Under the pieces are notes generated by a model, which saw only the letters and a program-made list of their open reading frames with translations, was not told the DNA's origin and did not search any database. A stretch of 64,000 bases of DNA. Origin: Favolaschia claudopus. Lineage: Eukaryota > Basidiomycota > Agaricomycetes > Agaricales > Mycenaceae. Position 1 is the first letter of the stretch. Each line of letters starts with the position of its first letter. Position numbers and translations under genes: made by a program. The stretch covers positions 1,860,001 through 1,924,000 of the forward strand of contig JAWWNJ010000023.1 in NCBI GenBank assembly GCA_037176885.1, read 5' to 3'. Positions 1-10,269 of the stretch are shown in pieces.

Positions 1-3000
1 GAACACCAGCCAGACCCCCCTTGCGAAGGCGTTCGAGCTCCTTGTTCAACTCCTGGCGGCGTATGACCCATTCACGGCGCTCGGACTTCTCCGCTTCGAT
101 GTCTCCTCGAAGAGCATTTATCCGCTCCTTGAAATCACTGCGGTGCTTGTCGACTTGGATATCGGCCTGCAAGGCCTTAATCTCTGCCTCAAGATCCTTT
201 TGTCGCCCAAGTGATGTCTTGTTCTCTTCGTTGCCCTCCGCCAGCTCTTGCTTCAAAGCGTCGTAACTCGTAAGCTGATCATTGCGGGTGGCGGTCTTTC
301 GCGCCGCCCAGAGTCGGCGTTGAGCAGCATGCTTCTCTCGCCCGGCTGCACCGTTCCATCGCCTGGGCATAACACCGTTGCGGTCAATAAGCGCGAGCTC
401 CTGAACCTTGATATTGTCACGCTCTTGAGCCCTAAGGAACACAGTGAGCGACAAAATAGTATTGAGAGAAATCATACTTGAGAATCGCCTCGAGAATTGG
501 TAAGTGAATACCGGTTTCCGCATTTCGAGCCGCATGCGCAGTCTCAATCAGGTTAGACTGGTTAGGAGTGGTATCGTAATCCGCTGGCGCAATCTTGGAC
601 TCGAATTTGTTGATCGCAGAGTAAAGAAAACTATTTCTGTCTTTCTGATCTTTCCAGTCTGCATCATGTCCATTTTCGTCACCGTTCAAAGCATTTACAG
701 CAATTCAACTCACTTTTAATCTCGACGTAAGTTTCCCCGAGGCGATCGACATCCGTTTTCCATTCGTCAATTTCCGCGCGAGTGCTCAAGCCCATGATCG
801 ACTTCAATTTCTGAATGACTGATTTTGGGATGTGGTCAGGGAGTTCGTCAATGTGCCTAGGTAAAGCTAAGCGATTGAATGGGTGATATAGTACAAACTA
901 TTACCGCTCGAAATGCACGGAACATATTTTGAGACAATATCGCAGGAGCTCGGTCGGTTCCCGCGTCCTGATACCGCTTATTGCTGGGTCGTTGTACTCA
1001 ACCAGGAAAGACCCCAAACCGAGCGCCTGCGGGATCTCGCCATCGAGAATCACCACCCGACACTTTGCATCCGGATAAAACGGAGCGAGCTTGAATGCTT
1101 CGCCCGAGATGTGCCGGATAACATGAAAAAACTCTGTAAAGAGCTGAGTAAAGGCGTCTGTGTTTTGCTTGTCGCAATACAGGCTGGCGAGTGTAAGACC
1201 TGATCAGATGTCAATACACGATGGAAGACTTGTAAGAATCGTGGACTCATACGCTGATTGTAGCGGTCAACAAATCCGCCAACTTCCCATTCATCCATCA
1301 CACCGTCAACTCGTTTGAAAGTATAGTCGATGCCGAGGTAACGGACTCGATGGATGAGGACCGCAATTTGTGGATGCATGGTTACGACCAGTTTGAATCC
1401 GTTTTTGTTCATCGCGGTGTGAATATATCGTTCCGCCGTCGCAAGCTTGATCTCCCGTGTGTTGAGATAGTATAATAGACCTAGAAACGATGCTAGTCAG
1501 AGGAATTTTGGACAATCTATGCAGCATATCACCATCCCATCCCATCCCTCGGGGGTGCTCTATCTTCTTTTGGGCGGAAATAGCTTTGCGAACTTTCTGA
1601 GTGTCTGCATAGGCAGGGCTCTCGTCTGCGACGCGTTTTCCGCCATAAACAGCGGAAGTACTGGATGCTGGATAAGCGGGTTTAGCTTTCTGAGCGATGA
1701 AGCATTGAATGAAGTACCATTTAGTAATTTTTGAACCGTCAATCCGTTGATCCCACTTGCTTGCATTGCGGTGTGAAGTTTAAGTTTGTCTTCGGTGTTC
1801 GGCTTGTGCTTGGGATGCATCGGATGATTATGAGGCTTCTCCACGACAACCATAACCTTGTGTTGAAGGGCGGGAGGGACCGGATCCACCGGGACGAATA
1901 TAATGAGGCGGCTCGGGCACAGGCGGTGTAAGATTTTTGCCGGTTCAATCTTGTTATTGATAATATGGCTGAACGCTGTTCGTCTGAGTTAATACACCAC
2001 TAGCACAGACAATATTTGGAACCATACGGCAATCTCGCAGGCCAACACGTGGGTGAACAGTGAGAGAACAGCGAGTATTTTCATTCCCCGTATTCGCGTC
2101 GTCCGCAGGCAAAACACCGCCATTCTCTATCAAGAATTGGAGAACCACCTCGTTATGATTTGCGGCTAACGCAGCGTATCGATGCTGCCCTCGCTCCGAT
2201 GGCCGATATTTTGAGCAGCCGACAAAGTGCTTCTTTCCGTACTTTGAGGGACCCTACGTCGAATTTTGTCAATGTTCTTCTAATAAAAGAAAATACTCAA
2301 ATGAGGTTGCATACTTTTGAAAGTGGTACAAGGACAGGAACTCCATCACATTCAATGCGACATTTCGATTTCTGAATCCGGGTGTAGAATCTGTGTATAG
2401 TGAGTTTCTGAACATCCACCAATTAAATCAAACGCGAACCGTGCCATGATTCCGATATGCGATGCCGCCTCAGCCTCATTTTGCTCCAACTCGTGATTCC
2501 ACAGAAATTGCATCTGTTCTTCGTCGGGCTCGTATCGCTCGTGACCTGCGAACAGGTCCGGGTCGAGAAATTCACAGATATCGACGCCCTTGCAAGTTAA
2601 ATCCACCCGCCGACAGTTAAACTTTTCTTTCAAGTTCGTCGTAAATCCGTGAACATCAACATCACCCTTCTTATGACCGCCCGAGCCCGTCGACCACGCC
2701 TCCATATTCTGTTTGTGGTTATGAGCGATCCGAATCCAAATACCAAATATAATGCTGCCTTGCCTCTGCTCGGATAAATGCATCGATTGACATTTTCTTG
2801 CCATTTCCACGACGAAGGAGGTGAGCAGAACTCGAAATGTCAAGGAGAATCGCGGTGGGTGAACGAGGGATGCTGAATGTCGATGGAACAGTTGTCATGT
2901 GAATTATCTCGTGGACTTTGCACTGTCTCGTGATGGTAATCTCCTCGACCTTCGACTCTGTTTCTTTTCTGGCTTTCCCTTTCTCCCGACTTGTGCTAGC

Positions 3001-3792
3001 GGTGACAGAGGTGGAAACGGGAATTATAGGGTGCTGAGATACATCTTCAATCTTCGGCGCAGGTGGAAGCTCGGGTTCGGAATCCGAGCTGATTTCGATG
3101 ATATCCATAGCGCTTGAAGATCGACTCGAATAGTCAGTTTCGCGGATCGAGTCTTGTGAAGTGGCCCGAGAGGAAACATTCGAAGCAGAAGCACGAAACG
3201 AAGCCGGTGACTGAGACCGGGAGGTCGGGACAATTGCAGCGCGACTGCTTGACCGGGAGAGTCGAGAGTGGGTAATTGAAAGTAAAGAGGCGGCACGAGA
3301 AGGTGCCACGGAGCTGACCGACCGCGCCCGGCCGCGCCAGGCAGGTGCATCAGCAGAATCTTGGGCATAAAGCTGGAATGGGACGGGATTGATCCAAGCA
3401 TCAGAATTTTCCAAGCCGAAAAATGGGTGATTATGATATTCTTCCGCCAAAATCTGGTTAGATTTATCAGTATTGAGATAAACCAAAGTGAAATAGACTA
3501 CATAGTTCCGATACGCCTTCAACACTCGGGTGGGAAAATCGTTTGGGTCCGAACCCGTCGGCAAACTGTTAGAGCTATGCTCGAGATAGAGCTGAAAGCC
3601 CTGGGATGTGATCCAGGTTGGTGCATCCTCGACAGAGAAGTAGGGGTTGTGGGCGGGATTGCTGAGCGCATCAGGGAAAGCCTGTACATTTCATTGACCA
3701 CAGGCCTTCAAGGTACCAATGATACCATTGCTCACAAATGCGCGATAAGCTTTTATCTCACTGAGTGGTAAATCAGCGGCCGTCGGAAACAT
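1..3792 (-). CDS. MULE-transposase-like protein, intron-rich, partial at left edge, one in-frame stop
   Basis: I read one continuous protein from ATG at 3792 across about ten short introns to the window edge. It has an N-terminal Ser-rich disordered part, then an acidic SxDEEQM region, a Cys/His-rich stretch (motifs HFVGCSKY, LTVHPRVG, HNHPMHP), then GIDYTF, VVILDGE and a C..HFERHID motif, and a C-terminal Lys/Glu/Arg-rich coiled coil at 1-430. The order Cys/His domain, D, D, C/H resembles MULE-family DDE transposases; that is inference from motif order. I believe similar proteins are highly repeated in agarics. All introns keep frame and one (2709-2763) is GC-AG. The only lesion is TGA at 3691-3693, codon 34. 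The C-terminus lies outside the window. It could be a recently inactivated mobile gene or a domesticated copy. Confidence 0.7.
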
Positions 3793-4445
3793 TGTCGACA
3801 GCGGCGATGAAGTGAAGAGAGAAAGAGAAAAATGCGGCGCTAGTCTTACGTAGCTGCAATCACTGATGCGCTGATTGTCACACTTGATGCGTTGCTACGG
3901 GGCTGTAAGCGAGTCCCACTGTTGCACAAGTGCGGATTTCCCGGACAACGCCGAGTCCCACAAACGATGAGCCATCAGTGGGAGTGGCCGAGTCCCACTC
4001 CCACACTTCTGGCCATTCCTCGACACATGAGGCAGATTCTGTGCACCCCTGCTTCACTCGCACCCACTGATTCCCCACCTTCCCGACGACGCCACCGTTC
4101 GCGACGCCGACCCCGACGCGTACATAATAGCTACAGAGAAGGAATCACAAGGTGCGTCCCGCCCCGCCCTCTTCCTCCCTTACAATGCTAATGACACCAC
4201 TCCCCCCTCCTCCTCACTTCGGCCTCTAGCCGCCCTCGCCGCTGCTCCGACCGACCCGAATCCCGCTACCCCGCCGACGGCGGCATATACTCGCTCATGC
4301 CGCCGCATGCTCGTTTCCCCGCCATTCCGCCCTTTCACCCCGCTTCATTTTCACTCTCAACTCCACCTTCAATCTCGCCCCCGCGCGCCTGTCCCCGCTC
4401 CCTCAACACCCTCAACGACGTTGTCGGCGCTGCACGCGCCAACTA

Positions 4446-4735
4446 ACTCGAAATTGCGCTAGAAATCAAATGTATGTAAGTATCTTGGTCTTTCACGCCG
4501 AAAGAAAAGGAATAACTCACCTAATAACTTTAACAGTCGAACACGTCGTCGAATACGTCGATTCCTCTCGCCGCTGCTGCCTACTTCGGCACCGTCAAGA
4601 CCAACAACGCCGACATTTCGGCGCGCCATGACTCGACAACGCGCTAGGAAGCAAATCAACGTGAGTTCTTCATGTTTTTCACGCCGAACGAACGAACGAA
4701 TAACTTACCTATCTCAACAGATCAACGCGCCGCCG
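4446..4735. repeat. Imperfect direct repeat with splice-like ends
   Basis: Two units of about 100 nt, near 4446-4545 and 4630-4735, share GCGCTAG, a GTAAG/GTGAG donor-like word, TTTCACGCCGAA, then TAACAG or CAACAG before a CG-rich stretch. The shared part looks like an intron flanked by duplicated exon ends, so this may be the remnant of a gene with duplicated exons. I do not recognise a product. Confidence 0.4.
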
Positions 4736-4954
4736 AATCTCGCGCTTGGGAAGGAAATCAGAGGGAAAACAGGGGGAGGCGGGGGAGGCAGAGATTGATG
4801 TGCGGGCGTGCGCACGTTCGGGCATTATATAGTCATGTCGATAAACATCAAAACAATCTCATTTATTTTTCACCTGCTGGTACCGCGACGATGAGCGGAC
4901 GATTGAGCGGACGACCATCGGTGGACGATCGGACGATGGGTAAACGGGAGCCTA

Positions 4955-5004
4955 ATATGGCAAATATCAGGCCAACTTTTACTCAGCCTTGATATTTGCC
5001 ATAT
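4955..5004. repeat. Perfect 15-bp inverted repeat (hairpin)
   Basis: Arm ATATGGCAAATATCA (4955-4969) is perfectly inverted at 4990-5004, with a 20-nt spacer. It could be the end of a small transposon or a cruciform-forming site; no gene abuts it. Confidence 0.6.
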
Positions 5005-5592
5005 CTTGCGCCCTAATTCCCAGCTTCTTATAGGTAATAATCAGACTCGAAAAAAGCTCTTTATTATGTGTGATAAGCAGGGAAATTCAGGCACCCTGAT
5101 ACCTGATGTAAGTTGTGCGGAAATGGGCCCCTCAAGTCGCAGCTTTTTATTCCAAACATGATGAAGCCTGTTTTGCACCTAAATTTAGGATTAATCGAGG
5201 GAACTTTCAGAGGGCTTTTTATCTTTGATATCAAGGTACTATATTGGGAGTTTTTTTTTGTACCCTAATATGTAAAATTAAAATCTAACTGTGGGGAGCC
5301 TTTTTTGCGCGCTCCCGCGGTGTGATTTGGCCTTTACCTTTATCTTGCCTTTATCTCGGGGACTCTGGTTCAACATGGATTATACGATGACCTCTCCAAG
5401 CACTCAATTGGGCATTGAGGCTGTACTCGCTTGAGCAATACGCGGCCTCGGCAAGGTTGTTTTTCGGAATAACGAGCAAGAAAAAGGCAGTAAACTATCT
5501 CAAGATCTATGTGGAGCTCGCGAAGCGCATCCTGTGTTTTCAGTGTGGCTTATTGAGTTATCTGAACGCATAGAAACCGCGGATGGGAGGAA

Positions 5593-5749
5593 CTCTCCGT
5601 GTTTCCAGGACTGGTACAGTCCGATGTCTCCGCAACCGGTCTCACAAATCAACTGCCTTCGAGAGAGAAAAAAAAATTCTATGCACCGAGGATGCACTCG
5701 AGGGATCTCTCCGTGTTCTCAGGACCCGAACAGTCCGATGTCTCTGCAA
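5593..5749 (+). promoter_or_regulatory. Paired direct repeats with GGAC/GTCC dyads upstream of a secreted-protein gene
   Basis: Two copies of a roughly 43-nt unit (5593-5635 and 5707-5749, 114 nt apart) share CTCTCCGTGTT, then AGTCCGATGTCTC and GCAA. Each is centred on a 15-bp dyad: GGACTGgtaCAGTCC at 5608-5622 and GGACccgaacaGTCC at 5722-5736. They lie 135-290 bp before the start at 5884 and upstream of a TATA box, a position that suits activator sites. The binding factor is unknown. Confidence 0.4.
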
Positions 5750-5809
5750 TCAAAACATGTCTGGGGACCCTCTCGTATCGTATGGCGGTAGTGGGCAATG
5801 CAGCGATGG

Positions 5810-5816
5810 TATAAAT
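5810..5816 (+). promoter_or_regulatory. TATA box of the 5884 gene
   Basis: TATAAAT lies 68 bp upstream of the predicted start codon at 5884, followed by a C-rich stretch (CCCCAACTCACTCC) typical of fungal transcription start regions. Confidence 0.5.
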
Positions 5817-5883
5817 TCGAGCCTGTCTATTCCTTGACCCCCAACTCACTCCTCCCCACTCAGTAACCTGCGCTCGACATCAA

Positions 5884-6604
5884 ATGCGCGCTACCACCTA
5901 CTCCACTGCCGCCTTGGCCATGCTCTCGAGTTTCTGCTCGCCCGTCTCGGGCGTAGCTGTTGGTCAAGACTCGAACAGCGATCCATTTGGGGGCAAGCAG
6001 CACGCCCACACCCTTGCTCACATTGACATTACCAACGGGGTGCCGACCGGCCCACCTGTCTATGGCTTCCCTAACTCGAACTCGACCGACGTGGCGGGGA
6101 GAAGGAATGTGGATTACTGCATAGCCAATGCAGCCCAAACCGGCAACTGCATTCAAGTCGCAGCCTTCTTATCAGCCATAGGCGTCGGCATTGCGTCTAT
6201 CATGAAGTCGGACTCGGACAACGCTGACTGCACCGTACACACAGGTGAATTTCCGGTCCGATATATTGCAGCTTGCACTTTACCCGCTCTATCCGTACTG
6301 ATGTCCAAACCCCACAGGCGGCGTCGAAGGTGTCACATGGGAAGTCTGGGCAACCGGTGAAAATGGTGCAAAGTGCGACACAAGCGCTGAGTTGAAGACT
6401 ATTGCGGGTGCCATCGACGTCTACTTGCGCGCCCAGAACAAGTCGGTCTGCGGCGTGCACTGCATTCGCCTCACCCACGGAGGCACATATTCAGGCTACG
6501 TAACATTGGCGGCGCCGAATATGAACCCGGACAGCTTCTACTGCGGCTCGGCCTACACCTTCGGGCAGTGCGGCAGTGGAGGAGGGGGGGATAATCACAA
6601 TTAA
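5884..6604 (+). CDS. Small secreted Cys-containing protein, CSS2-C-terminal-like
   Basis: Two exons, 5884-6244 and 6318-6604, encode 215 residues; the intron has clean GT and CAG ends. Residues 1-24 look like a signal peptide. The mature part has spaced cysteines (DYC, GNC, ADC, AKC, VCGVHC, YCGS, GQC), the signature CGVHCIRLTHGG and a Gly-rich end. From memory this pattern recalls the fungal family named after yeast secreted protein CSS2; that link is tentative and no activity is known to me. It probably acts outside the cell or in the wall. A TATA box and duplicated dyads precede it, suggesting inducible expression. The secreted glucanase gene follows on the same strand. Confidence 0.75.
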
Positions 6605-7225
6605 GAGGGAGTGGTGAATATCTCGATTGCTTCCCAATGACTCCGTAGCTCCGCCGCATTTACTAGTAGTAACATACCTCATAGATATAGTATTTCCCTT
6701 TTCCGTCTCATATTTCTCGCTTGTTGTTTGTACAGTAGTATCTCGAGCGAATGGCTTCAATGCGTAAAACACCATGTTCACAGGGATGCCTGTTCACGAA
6801 TCGCAAATACTGTAGTCCAAACGCGTAACGGGCCTCAGCCTGGCCTGAATGCGTTCACACCGTCAGTCTATGACAGATCGCGTCTCGCGAACGTGACCCG
6901 CACGGACTTTGCCTTTACTTTCATCTCTGGTTAGGTTTGCAATGAATACTTCAAGATGCTCAATGTTTGAAGAGTCCAAGTCCATGTTACCTTTACTTCA
7001 AGGTTACTTCGTGTTGCGCTGTGTTGCGGCTGGCTCGCCAAACTCGATCGCCCCTTTTTTGAGAGAAAATGACCCAAGGCAGTTGTGAAGAGGCTCTCTG
7101 GTCTGACACTGGTTTCGTCTAGCGCTCGCCAAGATGCAATCCTCCACCGTCTCTTACCGCAACTCAGTCTTCCTGCGCTCTCAGCCAGATCTGCAGCAAC
7201 ACTATGATTCAAACACGCCAGTGAG
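6605..7225. other. Intergenic spacer
   Basis: Holds the 3' end of the secreted-protein gene and the promoter of the GH17 gene. I see no further ORF with coding character and no RNA gene. Confidence 0.4.
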
Positions 7226-9443
7226 ATGACTTCCGTTTCAGGCGCGCGTTATGTACTATACGCTCAAATGCCTTTGACTTGCAAGTACGGTGGCCGCAGC
7301 ATGGAAGATATTGCTATGGTTCCGCAAAAATACGGCTCGCAGGTGGACTTGGTGAATTCGGGTTCAAATCATCGCTATGGTCCCGAGCATTCTACGGAGG
7401 ACTCCAGCGGCCACCCGCCCAATATGCGAATGCGAGAGAAACAAGATTTGGCGTGTAATAATGCCCGAGCGAGCTCAAAATTCAAGTGGATGGTAATATT
7501 TCTCGTTTTTTTTCCCGCTGGCACTGATTGAATCTGGCTCACCGCAGATACTCGGCGCAGTCGCTTTGCTGGGACTTATCGGCGCCGCCGTCGCGTGTTT
7601 CTTCTTGCTAAAAAAGAACCTGGCGTCGTCTTCCTCCAATTCAGGCTCTCATTTCAGAAGTCCTTCAAGTTCATCGGTGTCCCAAAACGATCCGAGTGAT
7701 TTTGAGCGAGACCCCGCACTAGTTCAATCGTTCTATGGGATTGCGTACACGCCTGAGGGATCACAGCTGCCGGATTGCGGAAACTCGCTTGGTGGGCATG
7801 TTCTTTATTTTTCGAATTGCAAATGCGTTTTACTTTGAGCATGCAGATGATGTTATCGGGGATATACAGGTACGCCGCTCTGTCCTCGCCTGCTTTCTGT
7901 CACTAATCTCTGACTATAGCTATTGTCGCAGCTGACAACGGTTAGACTCGACCTTCCACAACACGAAGTGACTTATGATACTCATGCAATCATTCCTATC
8001 CCAGCGAATCCGACTATATGGTGAAGATTTCGTCGGCTTTGAGTTGTATGTCATTAACCGCACTGCAGGAGCCGACTGCAATCAAACAGAACTTGTCGTA
8101 CGAATCACCACGCCGATTTCTGTGACCTCAACTAACGCACGATCGCCCAGCTGGAAGCTATCACACAAACCAAAGTGAATATGACCATCTGGCTTGGGAT
8201 CTACGCGGTCGCCACCGACAACGGAGCAGCGTATGCTCGACAACGCGACACCATCAAGGCTGCGGTTCAGAAGTACGGCGTGGATCATGTTGGTGGGTTG
8301 ACGGTTGGGAACGAGTTTATTTTGAAGTATCTCTTTCGTTCCGCAGAGCCACGAATGCATTTGAATTTGATTATGTGCTGTGTAGCTATCTGGACGCCAA
8401 TAACGCGACGGATCCCAATGGGCAAGTAGGCAATGCTGGGGCTGCGATTCTGGTCGCAAATATTCAAGATGCGAGGACGATGATGCGGGGTCTGGGTCTC
8501 ACCAATGTCTCTGTACATCTCTCAGCTATCTCGCTCGAGTGACTGATGGACCAGGTTTCGTGCAGGTCGGAACTTCCGATGCTGGATCGTTCTTCAACGC
8601 GAAGGTTTTGGAAGCTGTCGACTACGGAGTAAGTTCGAATTCATGGCCATATGCTACATGTTCCTCCGTGGCTGACTCGCATGTGCTTCGGTAGATGGCT
8701 AATGTTCATCCATGGTTCGCGGACACCACGGCACTCGACGCGGCTGGATGGACGGCACAGTTCTTCGCGGATACTGATCTCAAAGCGGCTGCTGCCGTGT
8801 CTAATACGCCGGCCATGTATATCGCGGAGACAGGTGCTGTCGTCTTTCTTTATCTTTATTTGTAAACGAGATTAGGCTTACTTCGTGTCTAGGTTGGCCT
8901 ACGGTAGTCGCTGATCGTCTTCCCTACGCTGCGTAATTCTTATACCACCGCAGGATTCGTCTGATACGGCTTCGCTTACAAACGGGGTCTCGGCCGCGTC
9001 TGTCGCAAACCTTCAAGTCTGTACCCACTATCTGCGTTTCGGAGATCGTCAAAGTAATTTGTTTCAGGTATTCCTTGACACGTTCGTCTGTCAAGCGAAC
9101 AAGAACAGGACCAAGTAAGGCTTCGGTTCCCCAGTATACCCACATTTCACTCAGACGGGATTAGATACTTCTTTTTTGAATATTTCGACGAGAAATGGAA
9201 GGTGCGAGTTCTGTTCTGCTTTGAAGCGATAACTATATCTATCGCGTTACATCAGGACCAACAATTCGGTGGCGTCGAGGTGAGCTGATTTGTTCACTTT
9301 GATGACTGGTTTCTTGATCGGCGCACAGGGACATTGGGGGCTTTTCTATCAAAAGTAGGCGATTTGTCTTTTTCGCCGTGATGTGGGCTCACTATCAATG
9401 TAGTCGAACGCTGAAGGGTGTCAAGATTCCGATATGCGAATGA
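7226..9443 (+). CDS. Membrane-anchored GH17 beta-1,3-glucanase
   Basis: Seventeen exons joined in frame from 7226 to the TGA at 9441-9443. About 89 cytosolic residues precede one membrane helix (ILGAVALLGLIGAA...LLKK), a Ser-rich linker and a GH17 domain starting FYGIAYTPEG. The proton-donor motif TVGNEF and the nucleophile region FFFEYFDEKWK are both present, as are ETGWPT and EGHWGLF near the C-terminus, so the enzyme should be active. The family cleaves or transfers beta-1,3-glucan and remodels the cell wall; the type II topology puts the domain outside the cell. Several exons are tiny: 7847-7869, 7920-7940, 8005-8020 and 8893-8903, the last being 11 nt and encoding GWPT. This architecture hides the gene from simple ORF calling. 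Confidence 0.92.
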
Positions 9444-10269
9444 AATCAATTTTTTTTCGCTCTTCCGTTTGCATTCATCGCGCTGTTTGCAACCAACCTC
9501 TGTGTTGATTTATCTCTGATATGTAACTATACTAGAAGTCTTTAGGGTCGTCTAATTGACTGTAACTGTGCCAACGGGCTCGATGAACTTCAGGAAAGGA
9601 TCAACACAGCCACAAACTGCCTTTTCGAGACGTCGGAGTCGTTTCGCCAATTATGGAAGCCTTTTTTTTTTTGATGGAGGTTGATTACGGTTGCTGAAAG
9701 ACTCACAGCAGAGTTTCAGACTGGATCTGATAGCAGAAAAGCATTTGGCCATTCTTCAATATGTTGCCGGTGCATAGGCTGTAGCAAAATCGTGAAGCAG
9801 AAAACCTCTATATTTCATATCGTTCGTACATAATAATACGTATTATGTACCGCAAAGCAAAGTAATCCAGCGCGACCTAGTAATACATTTTAATGTGGGA
9901 ACCAAGGGAGAGTAGTTTGAGAGGGTGGGGATCAAGGGTAAAGGTATGTATACCACGATATGTCACGAACGAGTGACCCAGAGAGAAACTAAAGGGGAAA
10001 GGAAATAAGCATGCAGGATATGGGGAGGATGAATGTGCGTCAGATACGAAGGGATGAATGGTGGGTAAAAAAGGCAGAAAATGTGCAGATATGATACATG
10101 CATTTGGATAGCGTTGGTAAGAGTCGATGGAACTAAGAAAATCCACCGACATCATTGTTAGTATGGCGGGGCAATGCGACATCCTCCTCACAGCTAGCTA
10201 CAAACGGCGTCCGTCATCAGTAACGTGCCAGACACGATGAAAGAGAAAGGACGAACCCCAACAACACCG
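9444..10269. other. Spacer between convergent genes
   Basis: Contains the facing 3' ends of the GH17 gene and the velvet gene. It is AT-rich around 9780-9890 with a near-palindrome at 9826-9850. I see no coding sequence. Confidence 0.4.
9826..9850. repeat. Near-perfect palindrome between convergent genes
   Basis: GTACATAATA at 9826 is answered by TATTATGTAC ending at 9850, with one extra triplet at the centre. It lies between the stops of two convergent genes, so it could help 3'-end formation on both strands; this is inference. Confidence 0.4.

Larger units (their letters stand above)
3793..5580. other. Gene-poor repeat-rich spacer
   Basis: No convincing gene is visible. The segment holds a GC-rich part (3890-4440) with several copies of the short word CGAGTCCCAC, an imperfect direct repeat at 4446-4735, a perfect inverted repeat at 4955-5004 and an AT-rich tract with T and A runs at 5000-5300. 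Confidence 0.5.

Noticed and set aside
3674..3700. A 17-nt intron that would remove the in-frame stop of the MULE-like gene
   Set aside because: Far too short to splice, and the frame is continuous through the stop, so a nonsense codon is the simpler reading.
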